A stretch of DNA of 64,000 nucleotides from CAVPTL01 sp963727235 (GTDB lineage Bacteria > Actinomycetota > Thermoleophilia > Gaiellales > JAICJC01): contig CAVSFZ010000015.1 of assembly GCA_963727235.1 (NCBI GenBank), forward strand, positions 124,001-188,000. The letters run 5' to 3'. The notes beneath the pieces were generated by a model. That model ran no database searches, was not told the DNA's origin, and worked only from the letters and a program-made list of their open reading frames with translations. Below, piece by piece: positions 1 through 7,621 of the stretch. A program made the position numbers and the translations under genes. The first letter of the stretch is position 1. Each line of letters starts with the position of its first letter.

Positions 1-2
1 CC

Positions 3-107
3 GAGGAGCGGCACGCGCGTATCGAGGGCATCCGCGCACAGGTGCGCGAGCATGACATCAAGCGCTGGATCGACACGCAGCTGGCCGACCTCGAGAACCT
101 GGCGTGA
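3..107 (+). CDS. C-terminal end of an unidentified protein (cut by window edge)
   Basis: An open frame enters from the left edge and ends at a TGA 38 bases before moaC. Only 34 residues are visible; they are highly charged (EERHARIEGIRAQVREHD, then ending LADLENLA) and look alpha-helical. There is too little to assign a family. The composition and the phase relative to the following genes suggest a real coding end rather than chance, but the product is unknown. Being immediately upstream of moaC it may be the previous gene of the same transcript. Confidence 0.45.
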   Translation, partial: EERHARIEGIRAQVREHDIKRWIDTQLADLENLA

Positions 108-145
108 GGCCGCCGTACACCGGTTTTCGGTAACTTCCCTCGCAC

Positions 146-595
146 GTGAGCGAGATCCGCATGATCGATGTGGGCGACAAGCCGGTCACCCGCCGCACGG
201 CCACCGCACGCGGACGTGTGCTGGTGCCCGCCGCCGTGCTCGAGCGGATCGCGGCGCGCACCCTGCCCAAGGGCGATGTGCTGGCGGTTGCCCAGGTGGC
301 CGGGATCATGGCGGCCAAGCACACTCCCGACATCGTCCCGCTGTGCCATCCGCTGCCGCTCTCCAAAGTGGACGTGCTGCTCGAGCTGGACGAGGACGGA
401 GTGGTGGTGACCGCCACCGCCGAGACCACCGCCCAGACCGGGGTCGAGATGGAGGCGCTGACCGCCGTGATGGCGGCGGCGCTGACCGTGTACGACATGA
501 CCAAGGGCCTCGATCCGTCGATCTCGATCGCCTCGGCGGAGCTGGTCGAGAAGACCGGCGGTAAGAGCGGCCACTGGCGCCGCGACCAGCCATGA
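146..595 (+). CDS. moaC: Cyclic pyranopterin monophosphate synthase MoaC
   Basis: MoaC converts the product of MoaA into cyclic pyranopterin monophosphate, the first committed pterin of molybdenum cofactor synthesis, in the cytoplasm. The 149-residue product matches the usual family length (about 160). Family signatures are visible: the N-terminal MIDVGDKPVTRRTATA stretch, KHTPDIVPLCHPLPL around residues 57-71 with the catalytic-region histidine and cysteine, GVEMEALTAV near 98-107 and MTKGLDPSI near 118. The start is a GTG; the next in-frame ATG would remove conserved N-terminal residues. The stop overlaps the ATG of the following Mog/MoaB gene by 4 bp, so the two are likely translationally coupled. 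Confidence 0.95.
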   Translation: MSEIRMIDVGDKPVTRRTATARGRVLVPAAVLERIAARTLPKGDVLAVAQVAGIMAAKHTPDIVPLCHPLPLSKVDVLLELDEDGVVVTATAETTAQTGVEMEALTAVMAAALTVYDMTKGLDPSISIASAELVEKTGGKSGHWRRDQP

Positions 596-1065
596 GGTCG
601 TCGGTGCTGACGGTGTCCGACGGGGTCAGCCACGGCGTGCGTGAGGACAAGAGCGGCGAGGTGCTGGCCGAGCGGCTCGCAGCGGGAGGGTTCCAGCTGG
701 TGGAGCGGCGGGTGGTGCCCGACGAGCGCGACCAGATCTCGGCAGCGCTGCGCGAGCTCGCCGCCACGGCCGACCTGGTGGTGACCACCGGTGGGACGGG
801 CTTCGCGCCCCGCGACGTGACGCCCGAGGCCACCGCCGACGTAATCGAGCGGCCGACTCCCGGGCTGGACGAGGCCATGCGGGCGTTCTCGATCGGGATC
901 TCCCCCCACGGCATGCTCGCCCGCGGCCGCAGCGGGATCGTCGGCTCAACGCTGATCGTGAACATGCCGGGCAGCCCACGGGCCTGCGGCGAGTGCTTCG
1001 ACGTGATCGCCCCGGCACTGGCCCACGGGCTGGCGCTGCTGGCCCAGGAGCCGACTGACCATTGA
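592..1065 (+). CDS. Molybdopterin adenylyltransferase-type protein (MogA/MoaB family)
   Basis: MogA/MoaB family proteins bind molybdopterin and adenylate it before metal insertion. The 157-residue protein carries the family nucleotide/MPT-binding motif TTGGTG at residues 65-70, followed by FAPRDVTPEA, and the late motif NMPGSPRACGE near 122. Its ATG overlaps the moaC stop (ATGA) and its own stop overlaps the TTG of the next gene (TTGA). Context directly behind moaC supports a molybdenum cofactor role. Whether it is a true MogA or the MoaB paralogue cannot be decided from motifs alone, so no symbol is given. Confidence 0.9.
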   Translation: MRSSVLTVSDGVSHGVREDKSGEVLAERLAAGGFQLVERRVVPDERDQISAALRELAATADLVVTTGGTGFAPRDVTPEATADVIERPTPGLDEAMRAFSIGISPHGMLARGRSGIVGSTLIVNMPGSPRACGECFDVIAPALAHGLALLAQEPTDH

Positions 1066-1922
1066 CCGCCACCGCCGTCTACGCCCGCCGCTTCGCCTCG
1101 CTGGTCAAGATCGAGCACTCGGTGTTCGCGCTGCCCTACGCCTACTCCGCCGCGATCCTGGCCGAGGGCGGCATCCCGCCGTTTGCCACGCTGTTTTGGA
1201 TCACCGTGGCGATGGTCGGCGCCCGCAGCCTGGCGATGGCGCTCAACCGCCTGATCGACGCCGAGATCGACGCCCGCAACCCGCGCACCGCCCGCCGCGA
1301 GATCCCCGCAGGGCTGCTCAACCGCGGCCAGGTGCTGGGCTTCGCGGCGGCTTCGCTGGCGGTGTTCCTGATCGCGGTGTGGCAGCTGCCGTCGCTCACC
1401 CACGTGCTGTGGCCGATCCCGGTGATCGGGTTTGTGATCTACCCGTATCTCAAGCGTTTCACCTGGACCTGTCACTTCTTCCTGGGGGCGGTGGACGGGC
1501 TGGCGCCGCTGGGCGGGTGGATCGCCGTCACCAACCACCTCGGCCTCGACCCGTTCCTGCTGGGCGGCGCGGTCGCGCTGTGGATTGCCGGGTTCGACAT
1601 CATCTACGCCACCATGGATCTCGAGATCGATCGCGCTCAGGGACTGAACTCCGTGCCGCTGCGCTTCGGCGTGGGGCGGGCGCTCTTGATCACGCGGGCG
1701 GCGCATCTGATCTCGGTGGTGCTGTTGGTGTGGCTCGGCCTGAGTCTGGGACTCGGGCCCCTCTACTACCTGGGAGTGGCGGTGATCGCGGGGCTTCTCA
1801 CCTACGAGAACGCGATCGTGAGCGAGGACGACCTCAGTCGCGTCGACATGGCCTTTCTGACCATGAACGGCGTGATCGCAGTCGTGTTCCTGGCCGGTGT
1901 GCTGCTCGATGCCGTCGTCTGA
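1062..1922 (+). CDS. UbiA-family prenyltransferase, probably for menaquinone (MqnP/UbiA-like)
   Basis: Integral membrane prenyltransferase, 286 residues, which would attach a polyprenyl chain to an aromatic acid in quinone synthesis. Two Asp-rich motifs of the UbiA superfamily are present: NRLIDAEIDARNPRTARRE at residues 62-80 and DIIYATMDLEIDRAQG around 180-195, embedded in several hydrophobic segments. The TTG start overlaps the upstream stop by 4 bp; the reading frame has no better start. The 4-hydroxybenzoate-type motif set, in an organism expected to use menaquinone, points to the futalosine-pathway enzyme MqnP, but that is inference. It leads into the cytochrome c maturation genes, so respiratory quinone and heme export are co-organised. 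Confidence 0.87.
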   Translation: MTATAVYARRFASLVKIEHSVFALPYAYSAAILAEGGIPPFATLFWITVAMVGARSLAMALNRLIDAEIDARNPRTARREIPAGLLNRGQVLGFAAASLAVFLIAVWQLPSLTHVLWPIPVIGFVIYPYLKRFTWTCHFFLGAVDGLAPLGGWIAVTNHLGLDPFLLGGAVALWIAGFDIIYATMDLEIDRAQGLNSVPLRFGVGRALLITRAAHLISVVLLVWLGLSLGLGPLYYLGVAVIAGLLTYENAIVSEDDLSRVDMAFLTMNGVIAVVFLAGVLLDAVV

Positions 1923-2547
1923 GCCCCTGATCCGCTGCGCCGGTCTGGTGCGGCGCTTCGGGGAGCGCCGCGCGCTGGCGGGTGTCGATCTGGAGGTCGC
2001 GGCCGGAGAGACGGTGGTCGTGACCGGGGCCAACGGCGCCGGGAAGACCACGCTTCTGCGGGTGCTGGCCACGGTGCTGCGGCCGTCGGAGGGAGAGGTG
2101 TCGGTGGCAGGTCACCCGCTTCCCTCCGAGGCGATGCTGGCCCGCCCCGGCATCGGCTACATCGCGCATGACCCGCTCGTCTACCCGGGGCTCTCAGCGC
2201 GCGAGAATCTGGAGCTGTACGCCGCCCTCTACAACGTCGGCACCGGCGGCATCACCGACGCGCTGGAGCTGGTCGGGCTGGGCGAGCGCGGCGGCGACCA
2301 GGCGGCCGAGTTCTCGCGCGGAATGCTGGCTCGGCTGGCGATCGCGCGCGCCACCTTGCACGATCCCGAGCTGCTGTTGCTGGACGAGCCCACCGCGGGC
2401 CTCGACGCCGACGGCCACGCCGTGCTGCTGGAGCTGCTGGAGCGTCACCGCCGGCGGACAGCGGTGATCGCCACCCACGAGCCGGAGCGGTTCGAGCGGT
2501 TTGCAAGCCGCCGGATCGCGGTGGCCGGCGGGAAGGTGGCGTCGTGA
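1909..2547 (+). CDS. ccmA: Heme export/cytochrome c maturation ATPase CcmA
   Basis: ABC-type ATPase of about 212 residues that energises the CcmBC complex during cytochrome c maturation. Walker A GANGAGKTT lies at residues 40-48, the signature region reads EFSRGMLARLAIARA (a divergent LSGGQ, as usual for CcmA), and Walker B is LLLLDEPTAGLD. The ATG at 1909 is chosen over the GTG at 1897; either start lies inside the end of the UbiA gene. It is followed, with 4-bp overlap, by ccmB, and then ccmC and a CcmD-like gene, which supports the CcmA assignment over a generic ABC ATPase. Confidence 0.92.
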   Translation: MPSSEPLIRCAGLVRRFGERRALAGVDLEVAAGETVVVTGANGAGKTTLLRVLATVLRPSEGEVSVAGHPLPSEAMLARPGIGYIAHDPLVYPGLSARENLELYAALYNVGTGGITDALELVGLGERGGDQAAEFSRGMLARLAIARATLHDPELLLLDEPTAGLDADGHAVLLELLERHRRRTAVIATHEPERFERFASRRIAVAGGKVAS

Positions 2548-3227
2548 ACCGGCGGGCGCTGGTGGCGCTGGTGCGCAAGGACCTGGTGCTGGAGCTGCGC
2601 GGCCGCGAGGTGGTGCTGGCGATGGTGGTGTTCGTGCTGGCCGCCTTCGTGCTGTTTCGGTTCGGCCTGGGCGGGCAGTCGCTGGCCGGCGGCACCCGCG
2701 CGGCGGTCGGCGTCCTGTGGATCGCGACAGTGTTCACGGCCATGCTGGGGCTGACCCGATCGTTCGCAGCCGAGCGCGAGGGTCGCGTCTGGGATGGGCT
2801 CTTGGCCTCGCCGGTGGACCGGGCCACGCTGTGGGCGGCACGGTCGATCTCGTTCCTGGTGTTCATGCTGGCGGTGCAGGTGGTGGCGGTGCCGGCGTTT
2901 TGGCTGTTCTTCCTGCAGTCGGGGCCGGGCCCGTCGATGCCGGTGCTGATCGCCGCCCTCGTTCTGGCAGACATCGGCATCGCCGCACTGGGCTCGCTGC
3001 TGGCCGGCCTGGGTATCGCGGCGCGCAACCGCGAGGTGCTCGTGCCGGTGCTCTTCCTGCCCTTTGCGATCCCGCTTGTGATCGTGGCATCGACGCTCAC
3101 CGTACACACAATTTCCCTGCAAACAGGCGATTTTTACATCGTCAAACGGCTCGTATTTCTGGGCTTCTATGATACGATCTTCGCGCTCCTGGGGTGGGCA
3201 CTGTTCGAGTTCATCGTGGAGGATTGA
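2544..3227 (+). CDS. ccmB: Heme exporter permease CcmB
   Basis: Hydrophobic 227-residue membrane protein that partners CcmA. The N-terminus (NRRALVALVRKDLVLELR, then a hydrophobic segment) and about six membrane spans match CcmB. It starts at a GTG overlapping the ccmA stop and ends one base before the ccmC GTG. The last 130 bases are noticeably richer in A/T than the rest of the operon, encoding VHTISLQTGDFYIVKRLVFLG, which is a loop region of CcmB where selection on composition may be weaker. Function is inferred from family and from its place between ccmA and ccmC. Confidence 0.9.
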   Translation: MNRRALVALVRKDLVLELRGREVVLAMVVFVLAAFVLFRFGLGGQSLAGGTRAAVGVLWIATVFTAMLGLTRSFAAEREGRVWDGLLASPVDRATLWAARSISFLVFMLAVQVVAVPAFWLFFLQSGPGPSMPVLIAALVLADIGIAALGSLLAGLGIAARNREVLVPVLFLPFAIPLVIVASTLTVHTISLQTGDFYIVKRLVFLGFYDTIFALLGWALFEFIVED

Positions 3228-3228
3228 G

Positions 3229-3951
3229 GTGGGTTTGGAACTCCAGGCGACCACGCCGAACGGCGCCCGATTTGACCGCGCGACCATCGCCCCCGTGGTG
3301 GCGATGGTGCTGATGGTGGCGGCGCTGGCGATGATCTTCTTCTATGTCCCCAGCGACGCCGACCAGGGCTTCTCCCAGCGGATCTTCTACTTCCACGTGC
3401 CGATCGCGATGACCACCTACGTGCTGTTCCTGTGGGCGGCCGTCAACGCCGCTCGGTACCTGCGAAGCGGCGACCTGTCGCTCGACCTGCGCAGCTACGT
3501 GCCGATGCACCTGGGCACCGTGTTCGGCTCGCTGACGCTGGTCACCGGGTCGATCTGGGCGCGGGTGTCGTGGGGCACCTGGTGGGACTGGAGCAGCACC
3601 GAGCTGAACACGTTCATGATCATCTTCCTGTACTACTGCGCGTACTTCATGCTGCGGTTCTCGGTCGAGCCGGGAGAGCGGCGGGCGCGGTACTCGGCGG
3701 TGTACGCACTGCTGGGCATCGGGCTGGTGCCGGTCAGCGTGCTGGCGGTTCACCTCGGGCAGGACATCATTCACCCCATCACCTTCACTCACAACGGCGC
3801 CAACATGGACAACTCGATGCTCGCCACCTTCCTGGTGAGCTTCGCCGCGATGCTGTCGCTGGCGTTTGCGATGTACCAGGTGGAGCTGCGCGGCAAGCGG
3901 CTGGACGAGCGGGTCGCCCGGATCAAGCGGCTGGTCGAGGAGCCGGCGTGA
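3229..3951 (+). CDS. ccmC: Cytochrome c assembly protein CcmC (heme-handling WWD family)
   Basis: Membrane protein of 240 residues with six predicted spans, responsible for presenting heme to the maturation pathway. The tryptophan-rich heme-handling motif is seen as SWGTWWDWSSTELNTF at about residues 114-129; the family consensus is WGxxWxWD followed by R or S residues, so the exact tail differs here. Conserved-looking histidines occur near residue 56 (YFHVP) and in LAVHLGQD and TFTHNG. I prefer the GTG at 3229, one base after the ccmB stop, over the upstream ATG at 3169, which would add 20 residues encoded inside ccmB. Confidence 0.9.
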   Translation: MGLELQATTPNGARFDRATIAPVVAMVLMVAALAMIFFYVPSDADQGFSQRIFYFHVPIAMTTYVLFLWAAVNAARYLRSGDLSLDLRSYVPMHLGTVFGSLTLVTGSIWARVSWGTWWDWSSTELNTFMIIFLYYCAYFMLRFSVEPGERRARYSAVYALLGIGLVPVSVLAVHLGQDIIHPITFTHNGANMDNSMLATFLVSFAAMLSLAFAMYQVELRGKRLDERVARIKRLVEEPA

Positions 3952-4130
3952 CCCTTGCCGAGACGGTCGACATCACCACAATCAAGTACGTCGCCGCGGT
4001 GTACGGTTTGGTGTGGATCGTGACTCTCGCCTACGTCGTCATCCTGAATTCGAAGCTCGGCCGGCTGGAACGGCAGCTGGACGACATCGTCGGCACGCTC
4101 GAACGGCGCAAGGCGGGTGACGATGCCTGA
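3948..4130 (+). CDS. Small CcmD-like membrane protein
   Basis: A 60-residue frame starts at a GTG that overlaps the ccmC stop by 4 bp and ends inside the start of hemA. It has one membrane segment (YVAAVYGLVWIVTLAYVVIL) followed by a charged helix (LGRLERQLDDIVGTLERRKA). This layout, a short single-span protein directly after ccmC, is that of CcmD, which tethers CcmABC/CcmE. The sequence itself is too short for a firm family match, so no symbol is given. It lies within a much longer open frame whose upstream part is only a shadow of ccmC. Confidence 0.7.
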   Translation: MTLAETVDITTIKYVAAVYGLVWIVTLAYVVILNSKLGRLERQLDDIVGTLERRKAGDDA

Positions 4131-5394
4131 GATCGGCGTCCCCGTGCGGTTGGTGATGGTCGGTACCAACCACCGCCACGCCCCCATCGAGGTGCGGGAG
4201 CGGCTGGCCTCTGAGGATCATGGCGGTGGCCTGGTGGAGTCGTTGATGCGCCACGAGGCCGTGGCCGAGGCGGTCGGGCTCTCGACCTGCAACCGCTGCG
4301 AGCTGTACATGGTCGGTACCGACGAGCAGGCGATGCGGGCGGCCGCGATGGAGCGGCTGGGCGCCTATGCGGCCGGCGCGCCCCATCCGATCGACGAGAT
4401 GCTGTACGTGCATACCGGCGTGGGTGTGGCCGAGCATCTGTTCGCAGTCGCCGGCGGGCTCGACTCGCTCGTCCCCGGCGAAGCCCAGATCCTGTCCCAG
4501 ATTCGCGAAGCCCACGCAGACGCGGCCGCAGGCGGGTCGACCGGGGCTGTCACCAACCGCTTGTTCGACGAGGCCATCGTTGCCGGCAAGCGGATCCGCA
4601 GCGAGACCTCGATCGGCGCCGGTGGCGCATCGGTGGCGTCGGTCGCCGCCGACGTCGCGCGTCAGCGGCTGGACGGGCTGGGAGATGTCACGGCGCTCGT
4701 GATCGGAGCCGGCAAGATCGCCCAGCTGACAGCCGTCAACCTCTCGGCCCGAGGGGTGCAGCGCTTCATCTTCGTCAATCGCACCGGTGAAGGGGCGGCC
4801 GGTCTGGCCGCTCGATTCGGGGGCGAGTCGGTCGCGTTCGAGGATCTCCGATCGGCCGTGGCCCGAGCCGACGTGATCGTCAGCTCCACCTCGGCGCCTG
4901 ACCTGGTGCTGACGGCCGACGGCGTTCCGGCCGGGCGGCGAGTGTTCATCGACCTCGCCCTACCGCGCGACATCGATCCGCGGATCGCCGACCTGGAGGG
5001 CGCCAGCGTCATCAACATCGACGAGCTCGAGGAGGCGGTGCGGCGAAACATCGCGCTGCGCGAGGGCGAGTACGCGCCCGCCCGAGAGATCGTGATGGAG
5101 CAGTCGGGCGAGTTCCGGCGGTGGCTGGCGGCGCTCGAAGTGGTGCCGGCCATCACCTCGCTGCGGGCCCTCGCCGAGCAGATCCGCGTGGCCGAGCTGG
5201 AGCGGGCCGAGGGCCGCTGGGAGGGTCTGACGCCGGCCGACCGCGCGCGCCTCGACGCAGTCACCCGGTCGATGCTGGCAAAGCTTCTCCATCGCCCCAC
5301 GGTGCGGTTGAAACAGGCCGCGGCCGACAGCGACTCTCAGACGTATGCGCAGGCGGTGACCGAGCTGTTCGGTCTCGACCGAACCTCGGCATGA
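4123..5394 (+). CDS. hemA: Glutamyl-tRNA reductase
   Basis: First enzyme of the C5 route to tetrapyrroles: reduces glutamyl-tRNA to glutamate-1-semialdehyde using NADPH. The 423-residue product has all expected blocks: GTNHRHAPIEVRERLA near residues 14-29, the catalytic cysteine in LSTCNRCELY (Cys56), GLDSLVPGEAQILSQI, the dinucleotide-binding VIGAGKIAQL and a C-terminal dimerisation helix (RLDAVTRSMLAKLLHRPT). The ATG at 4123 overlaps the CcmD-like gene by 8 bp; a GTG two codons earlier is also possible. The following hemC ATG overlaps its stop. No hemL (glutamate semialdehyde aminotransferase) is next to it. Confidence 0.96.
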   Translation: MPEIGVPVRLVMVGTNHRHAPIEVRERLASEDHGGGLVESLMRHEAVAEAVGLSTCNRCELYMVGTDEQAMRAAAMERLGAYAAGAPHPIDEMLYVHTGVGVAEHLFAVAGGLDSLVPGEAQILSQIREAHADAAAGGSTGAVTNRLFDEAIVAGKRIRSETSIGAGGASVASVAADVARQRLDGLGDVTALVIGAGKIAQLTAVNLSARGVQRFIFVNRTGEGAAGLAARFGGESVAFEDLRSAVARADVIVSSTSAPDLVLTADGVPAGRRVFIDLALPRDIDPRIADLEGASVINIDELEEAVRRNIALREGEYAPAREIVMEQSGEFRRWLAALEVVPAITSLRALAEQIRVAELERAEGRWEGLTPADRARLDAVTRSMLAKLLHRPTVRLKQAAADSDSQTYAQAVTELFGLDRTSA

Positions 5395-6149
5395 GGCTTG
5401 GCAGCCGCGCCAGCGCGCTGGCGCTGGCGCAGGCCGGACTGGTGGCCGATCTGCTGGGAGGTGCCGAGATCGTGCCGATCTCGACCGCCGGTGATCGCGA
5501 CAAGGTCGCCCGCTTCGACCAGATCGGCGACGGCCGCGGGGTGTTCACCCGCGAGATCGAGCGGGCGCTGCTGGACGGCGAGATCGACGCCGCCGTGCAC
5601 AGCGCCAAGGACCTGACCGGCGAGATGCCCGAGGGGCTGGTGCTGGCGGCGGTGCCCGAGCGGGGCGATCCTCGCGACGCCTGCTGCGGGCCGTACGCCT
5701 CGCTGGACGCGATACCGGCGGGCGCCAGGGTGGGGACGTCGTCGGCCCGCCGCTCCGGCCTGCTGGCGGAGCTGCGAGCCGATCTCGAGGTGGTGCCCCT
5801 GCGTGGCAACGTCGACACCCGCCTGCGAAAGCTGGACGACGGCGAGGCCGACGTGATCCTGCTGGCCGCCGCCGGCCTGATCCGGTTGGGCCTGGAGGCG
5901 CGTATCGGGTTCACGCTCGACCCGCACACGTTCGTGCCCGAGGCGGGGCAGGGAGCGCTGGCGGTGCAGGTGCGCGCGGGGGACGAGCATCTGGTGGCGG
6001 GGATCGACCACGCTCCCAGCCACGCGCAGCTCGACATGGAGCGGGCTCGGGTGTTGATGCTCGGCGGCGGCTGCACCGTGCCGGTGGCGGCCTACGCGTG
6101 GTATGACGACGGGGGTGGTTTGCAGCTGCGATCGTGGGTGGGGTCGTGA
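5391..6149 (+). CDS. hemC: Porphobilinogen deaminase, unusually short at the C-terminus
   Basis: Polymerises four porphobilinogens into hydroxymethylbilane. Starts at an ATG overlapping the hemA stop. Visible family blocks: LGSRASALALAQA at the N-terminus, GVFTREIERALLDGEIDAAV then HSAKDL, GTSSARRSGLL, LRGNVDTRLRKL, PEAGQGALAVQ, and the dipyrromethane-cofactor cysteine in GGGCTVPVAAYA (Cys228). The protein is only 252 residues, with 24 residues after the cofactor cysteine; E. coli HemC has about 70 there, so most of domain 3 is missing. There is no sign of a frameshift because the next gene begins at once (GTGA overlap). It could still be active or be a shortened lineage-specific form. Confidence 0.9.
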   Translation: MRLGSRASALALAQAGLVADLLGGAEIVPISTAGDRDKVARFDQIGDGRGVFTREIERALLDGEIDAAVHSAKDLTGEMPEGLVLAAVPERGDPRDACCGPYASLDAIPAGARVGTSSARRSGLLAELRADLEVVPLRGNVDTRLRKLDDGEADVILLAAAGLIRLGLEARIGFTLDPHTFVPEAGQGALAVQVRAGDEHLVAGIDHAPSHAQLDMERARVLMLGGGCTVPVAAYAWYDDGGGLQLRSWVGS

Positions 6150-7579
6150 CCGTCTACCTGGTCGGAGCCGGCCCCGGCGACCCCGGTCTGCTCACGGTGC
6201 GGGCGCGCGAGCTCTTGCAGCGCTGCGATGCGCTGGTGTACGACGCGCTGGTCGATCCCCGAGTGGTGGCGATTGCCCCGGCGGCGGCGGAGCGTCACTA
6301 CGCCGGCAAGCGCGCGGGTTCACACGCGCTCAGCCAAGACGAGATCAACGCGCTCTTGGTCGAGCTGGGCGGCCGCTGTGAGTGCGTGGTGCGGCTGAAG
6401 GGCGGCGACCCGTTCATCTTCGGCCGCGGCGGCGAGGAGGCGCTGGCGCTGCGCGCCGCCGGGCTCGAGTTCGAGGTGGTGCCGGGAGTGTCCTCGGCCC
6501 ACGCGGTGCCGGCCTACGCCGGGATTCCGGTGACTCATCGCGGTCTCGCCGCCCAGGTGACGGTGGTGACCGGCCACGAGGATCCCAAGCGGCCCGAGTC
6601 CAGCATCGACTGGGCGGGGTTGGGGGCGACCCCGGGCACGCTGGTGTTTCTGATGGGCGTTCGGTCGCTGGGCCGGATCGCAGAGCGGCTGATCGAGAGC
6701 GGCCTGGCCGCGGACACACCGGCGGCGGTGGTCTCGCAGGGGACGCTGCCCTCTCAGCGCACCGTGGTCGCACCGCTGGAGGGGATTGCCGAAGCTGCAG
6801 CCGAGCTGCCCGCGCCGGCGATCATCGTGGTCGGGGCGGTTGCAGGGCTCCACGATCAGATCGCCTGGTTCGAGCGCCGGCCGCTGTTCGGCCGCCGGAT
6901 CGCCGTCACCCGCGCCCGCGCCCAGGCCTCGAGCCTGGCCGCCGCGCTGACCGAGCTGGGGGCGGCCGTGGTCGAGGCGCCGGCGATTCGGATCGAGACG
7001 ATCGACCATCCGCCGCTCGACCTGGCCGGCTTCGACATCGTGTGCCTGACCAGCGCCAACGGGGTGGAGCGGCTGCTGGCCGGTGATGTGCGGCAACTGG
7101 CAGGCGTGAGGGTTGCGGTTGTCGGGCGGGCCACCGCGGAGTCCGCACGGTCCCGGGGGATCGAGCCGGACGTGGTGCCAAAGGCGGCCACCCAGGAGGG
7201 CCTGTTGGAGGCACTCGGTGCTGTGTCGGGCGCGCGGGTCTTGGTGGCGACTGCCGAGGGAGCCCGCACCGTGCTGGCCGAGGGCCTGCGGGCGGGCGGC
7301 GCCGAGGTGTCGGAGGTCGCGCTCTACCGGAGCGTGGCCGAGCCGGTGGACGCGGCCGCCGTGATGGGATGTGACTGGGTCACGTTCACGGCCTCGTCCA
7401 CTGTCACCAACGTGCTCGGCGGACTGGCGCCGGACGAGCGGGCGCGGCTGCAGGCGATCTCGATCGGCCCGATCACCAGCGACACCCTGCGCCGGGGCGG
7501 CGTCGAGCCCATCATCGAAGCCGACCCCCACGACGTCGACGGCCTCCTCGCCGCCGTCCTCCAGGTCGCGAGTGAATAA
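6146..7579 (+). CDS. Uroporphyrinogen-III C-methyltransferase / uroporphyrinogen-III synthase fusion
   Basis: Bifunctional 477-residue enzyme. Residues 1 to about 245 are a SAM-dependent uroporphyrinogen-III methyltransferase (CobA/SUMT): VYLVGAGPGDPGLLTV, YDALVD, VVRLKGGDPFIFGRGGEEA and GIPVTHRGLA are all typical. From about residue 247 (GRRIAVTRARAQASSLAAAL) to the end is a HemD-type synthase, with the late motif DWVTFTASSTVTNVLG. The fusion makes the pathway branch point to siroheme/corrinoids and heme in one polypeptide. The GTG at 6146 overlaps the hemC stop; a GTG four codons earlier is possible. Its TAA stop lies inside the first copy of the palindromic repeat. Confidence 0.93.
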   Translation: MTVYLVGAGPGDPGLLTVRARELLQRCDALVYDALVDPRVVAIAPAAAERHYAGKRAGSHALSQDEINALLVELGGRCECVVRLKGGDPFIFGRGGEEALALRAAGLEFEVVPGVSSAHAVPAYAGIPVTHRGLAAQVTVVTGHEDPKRPESSIDWAGLGATPGTLVFLMGVRSLGRIAERLIESGLAADTPAAVVSQGTLPSQRTVVAPLEGIAEAAAELPAPAIIVVGAVAGLHDQIAWFERRPLFGRRIAVTRARAQASSLAAALTELGAAVVEAPAIRIETIDHPPLDLAGFDIVCLTSANGVERLLAGDVRQLAGVRVAVVGRATAESARSRGIEPDVVPKAATQEGLLEALGAVSGARVLVATAEGARTVLAEGLRAGGAEVSEVALYRSVAEPVDAAAVMGCDWVTFTASSTVTNVLGGLAPDERARLQAISIGPITSDTLRRGGVEPIIEADPHDVDGLLAAVLQVASE

Positions 7580-7604
7580 AAGGTGCCAGGCACCTTTTAT
7601 TCAC
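7572..7604. repeat. 33-bp palindromic repeat, copy 1 (AAAAGG arm type)
   Basis: Perfect inverted repeat: left arm GTGAATAAAAGGTGCC, one central A, right arm GGCACCTTTTATTCAC. The TAA stop of the upstream cobA-hemD gene is part of the left arm. As RNA it would form a long hairpin preceded by A residues and followed by U residues, as in a bidirectional intrinsic terminator. Same element at six other places in the window. Confidence 0.95.
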
Positions 7605-7621
7605 GCCGGTAGAGTTGGGCT

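Noticed and set aside
306..2072. 588-codon minus-strand open frame opposite moaC, mog and ubiA
   Set aside because: Rich in Arg, His and Gln with no family motif; it is the antisense shadow of strongly supported genes, as are the other long minus frames in 2-8 kb.
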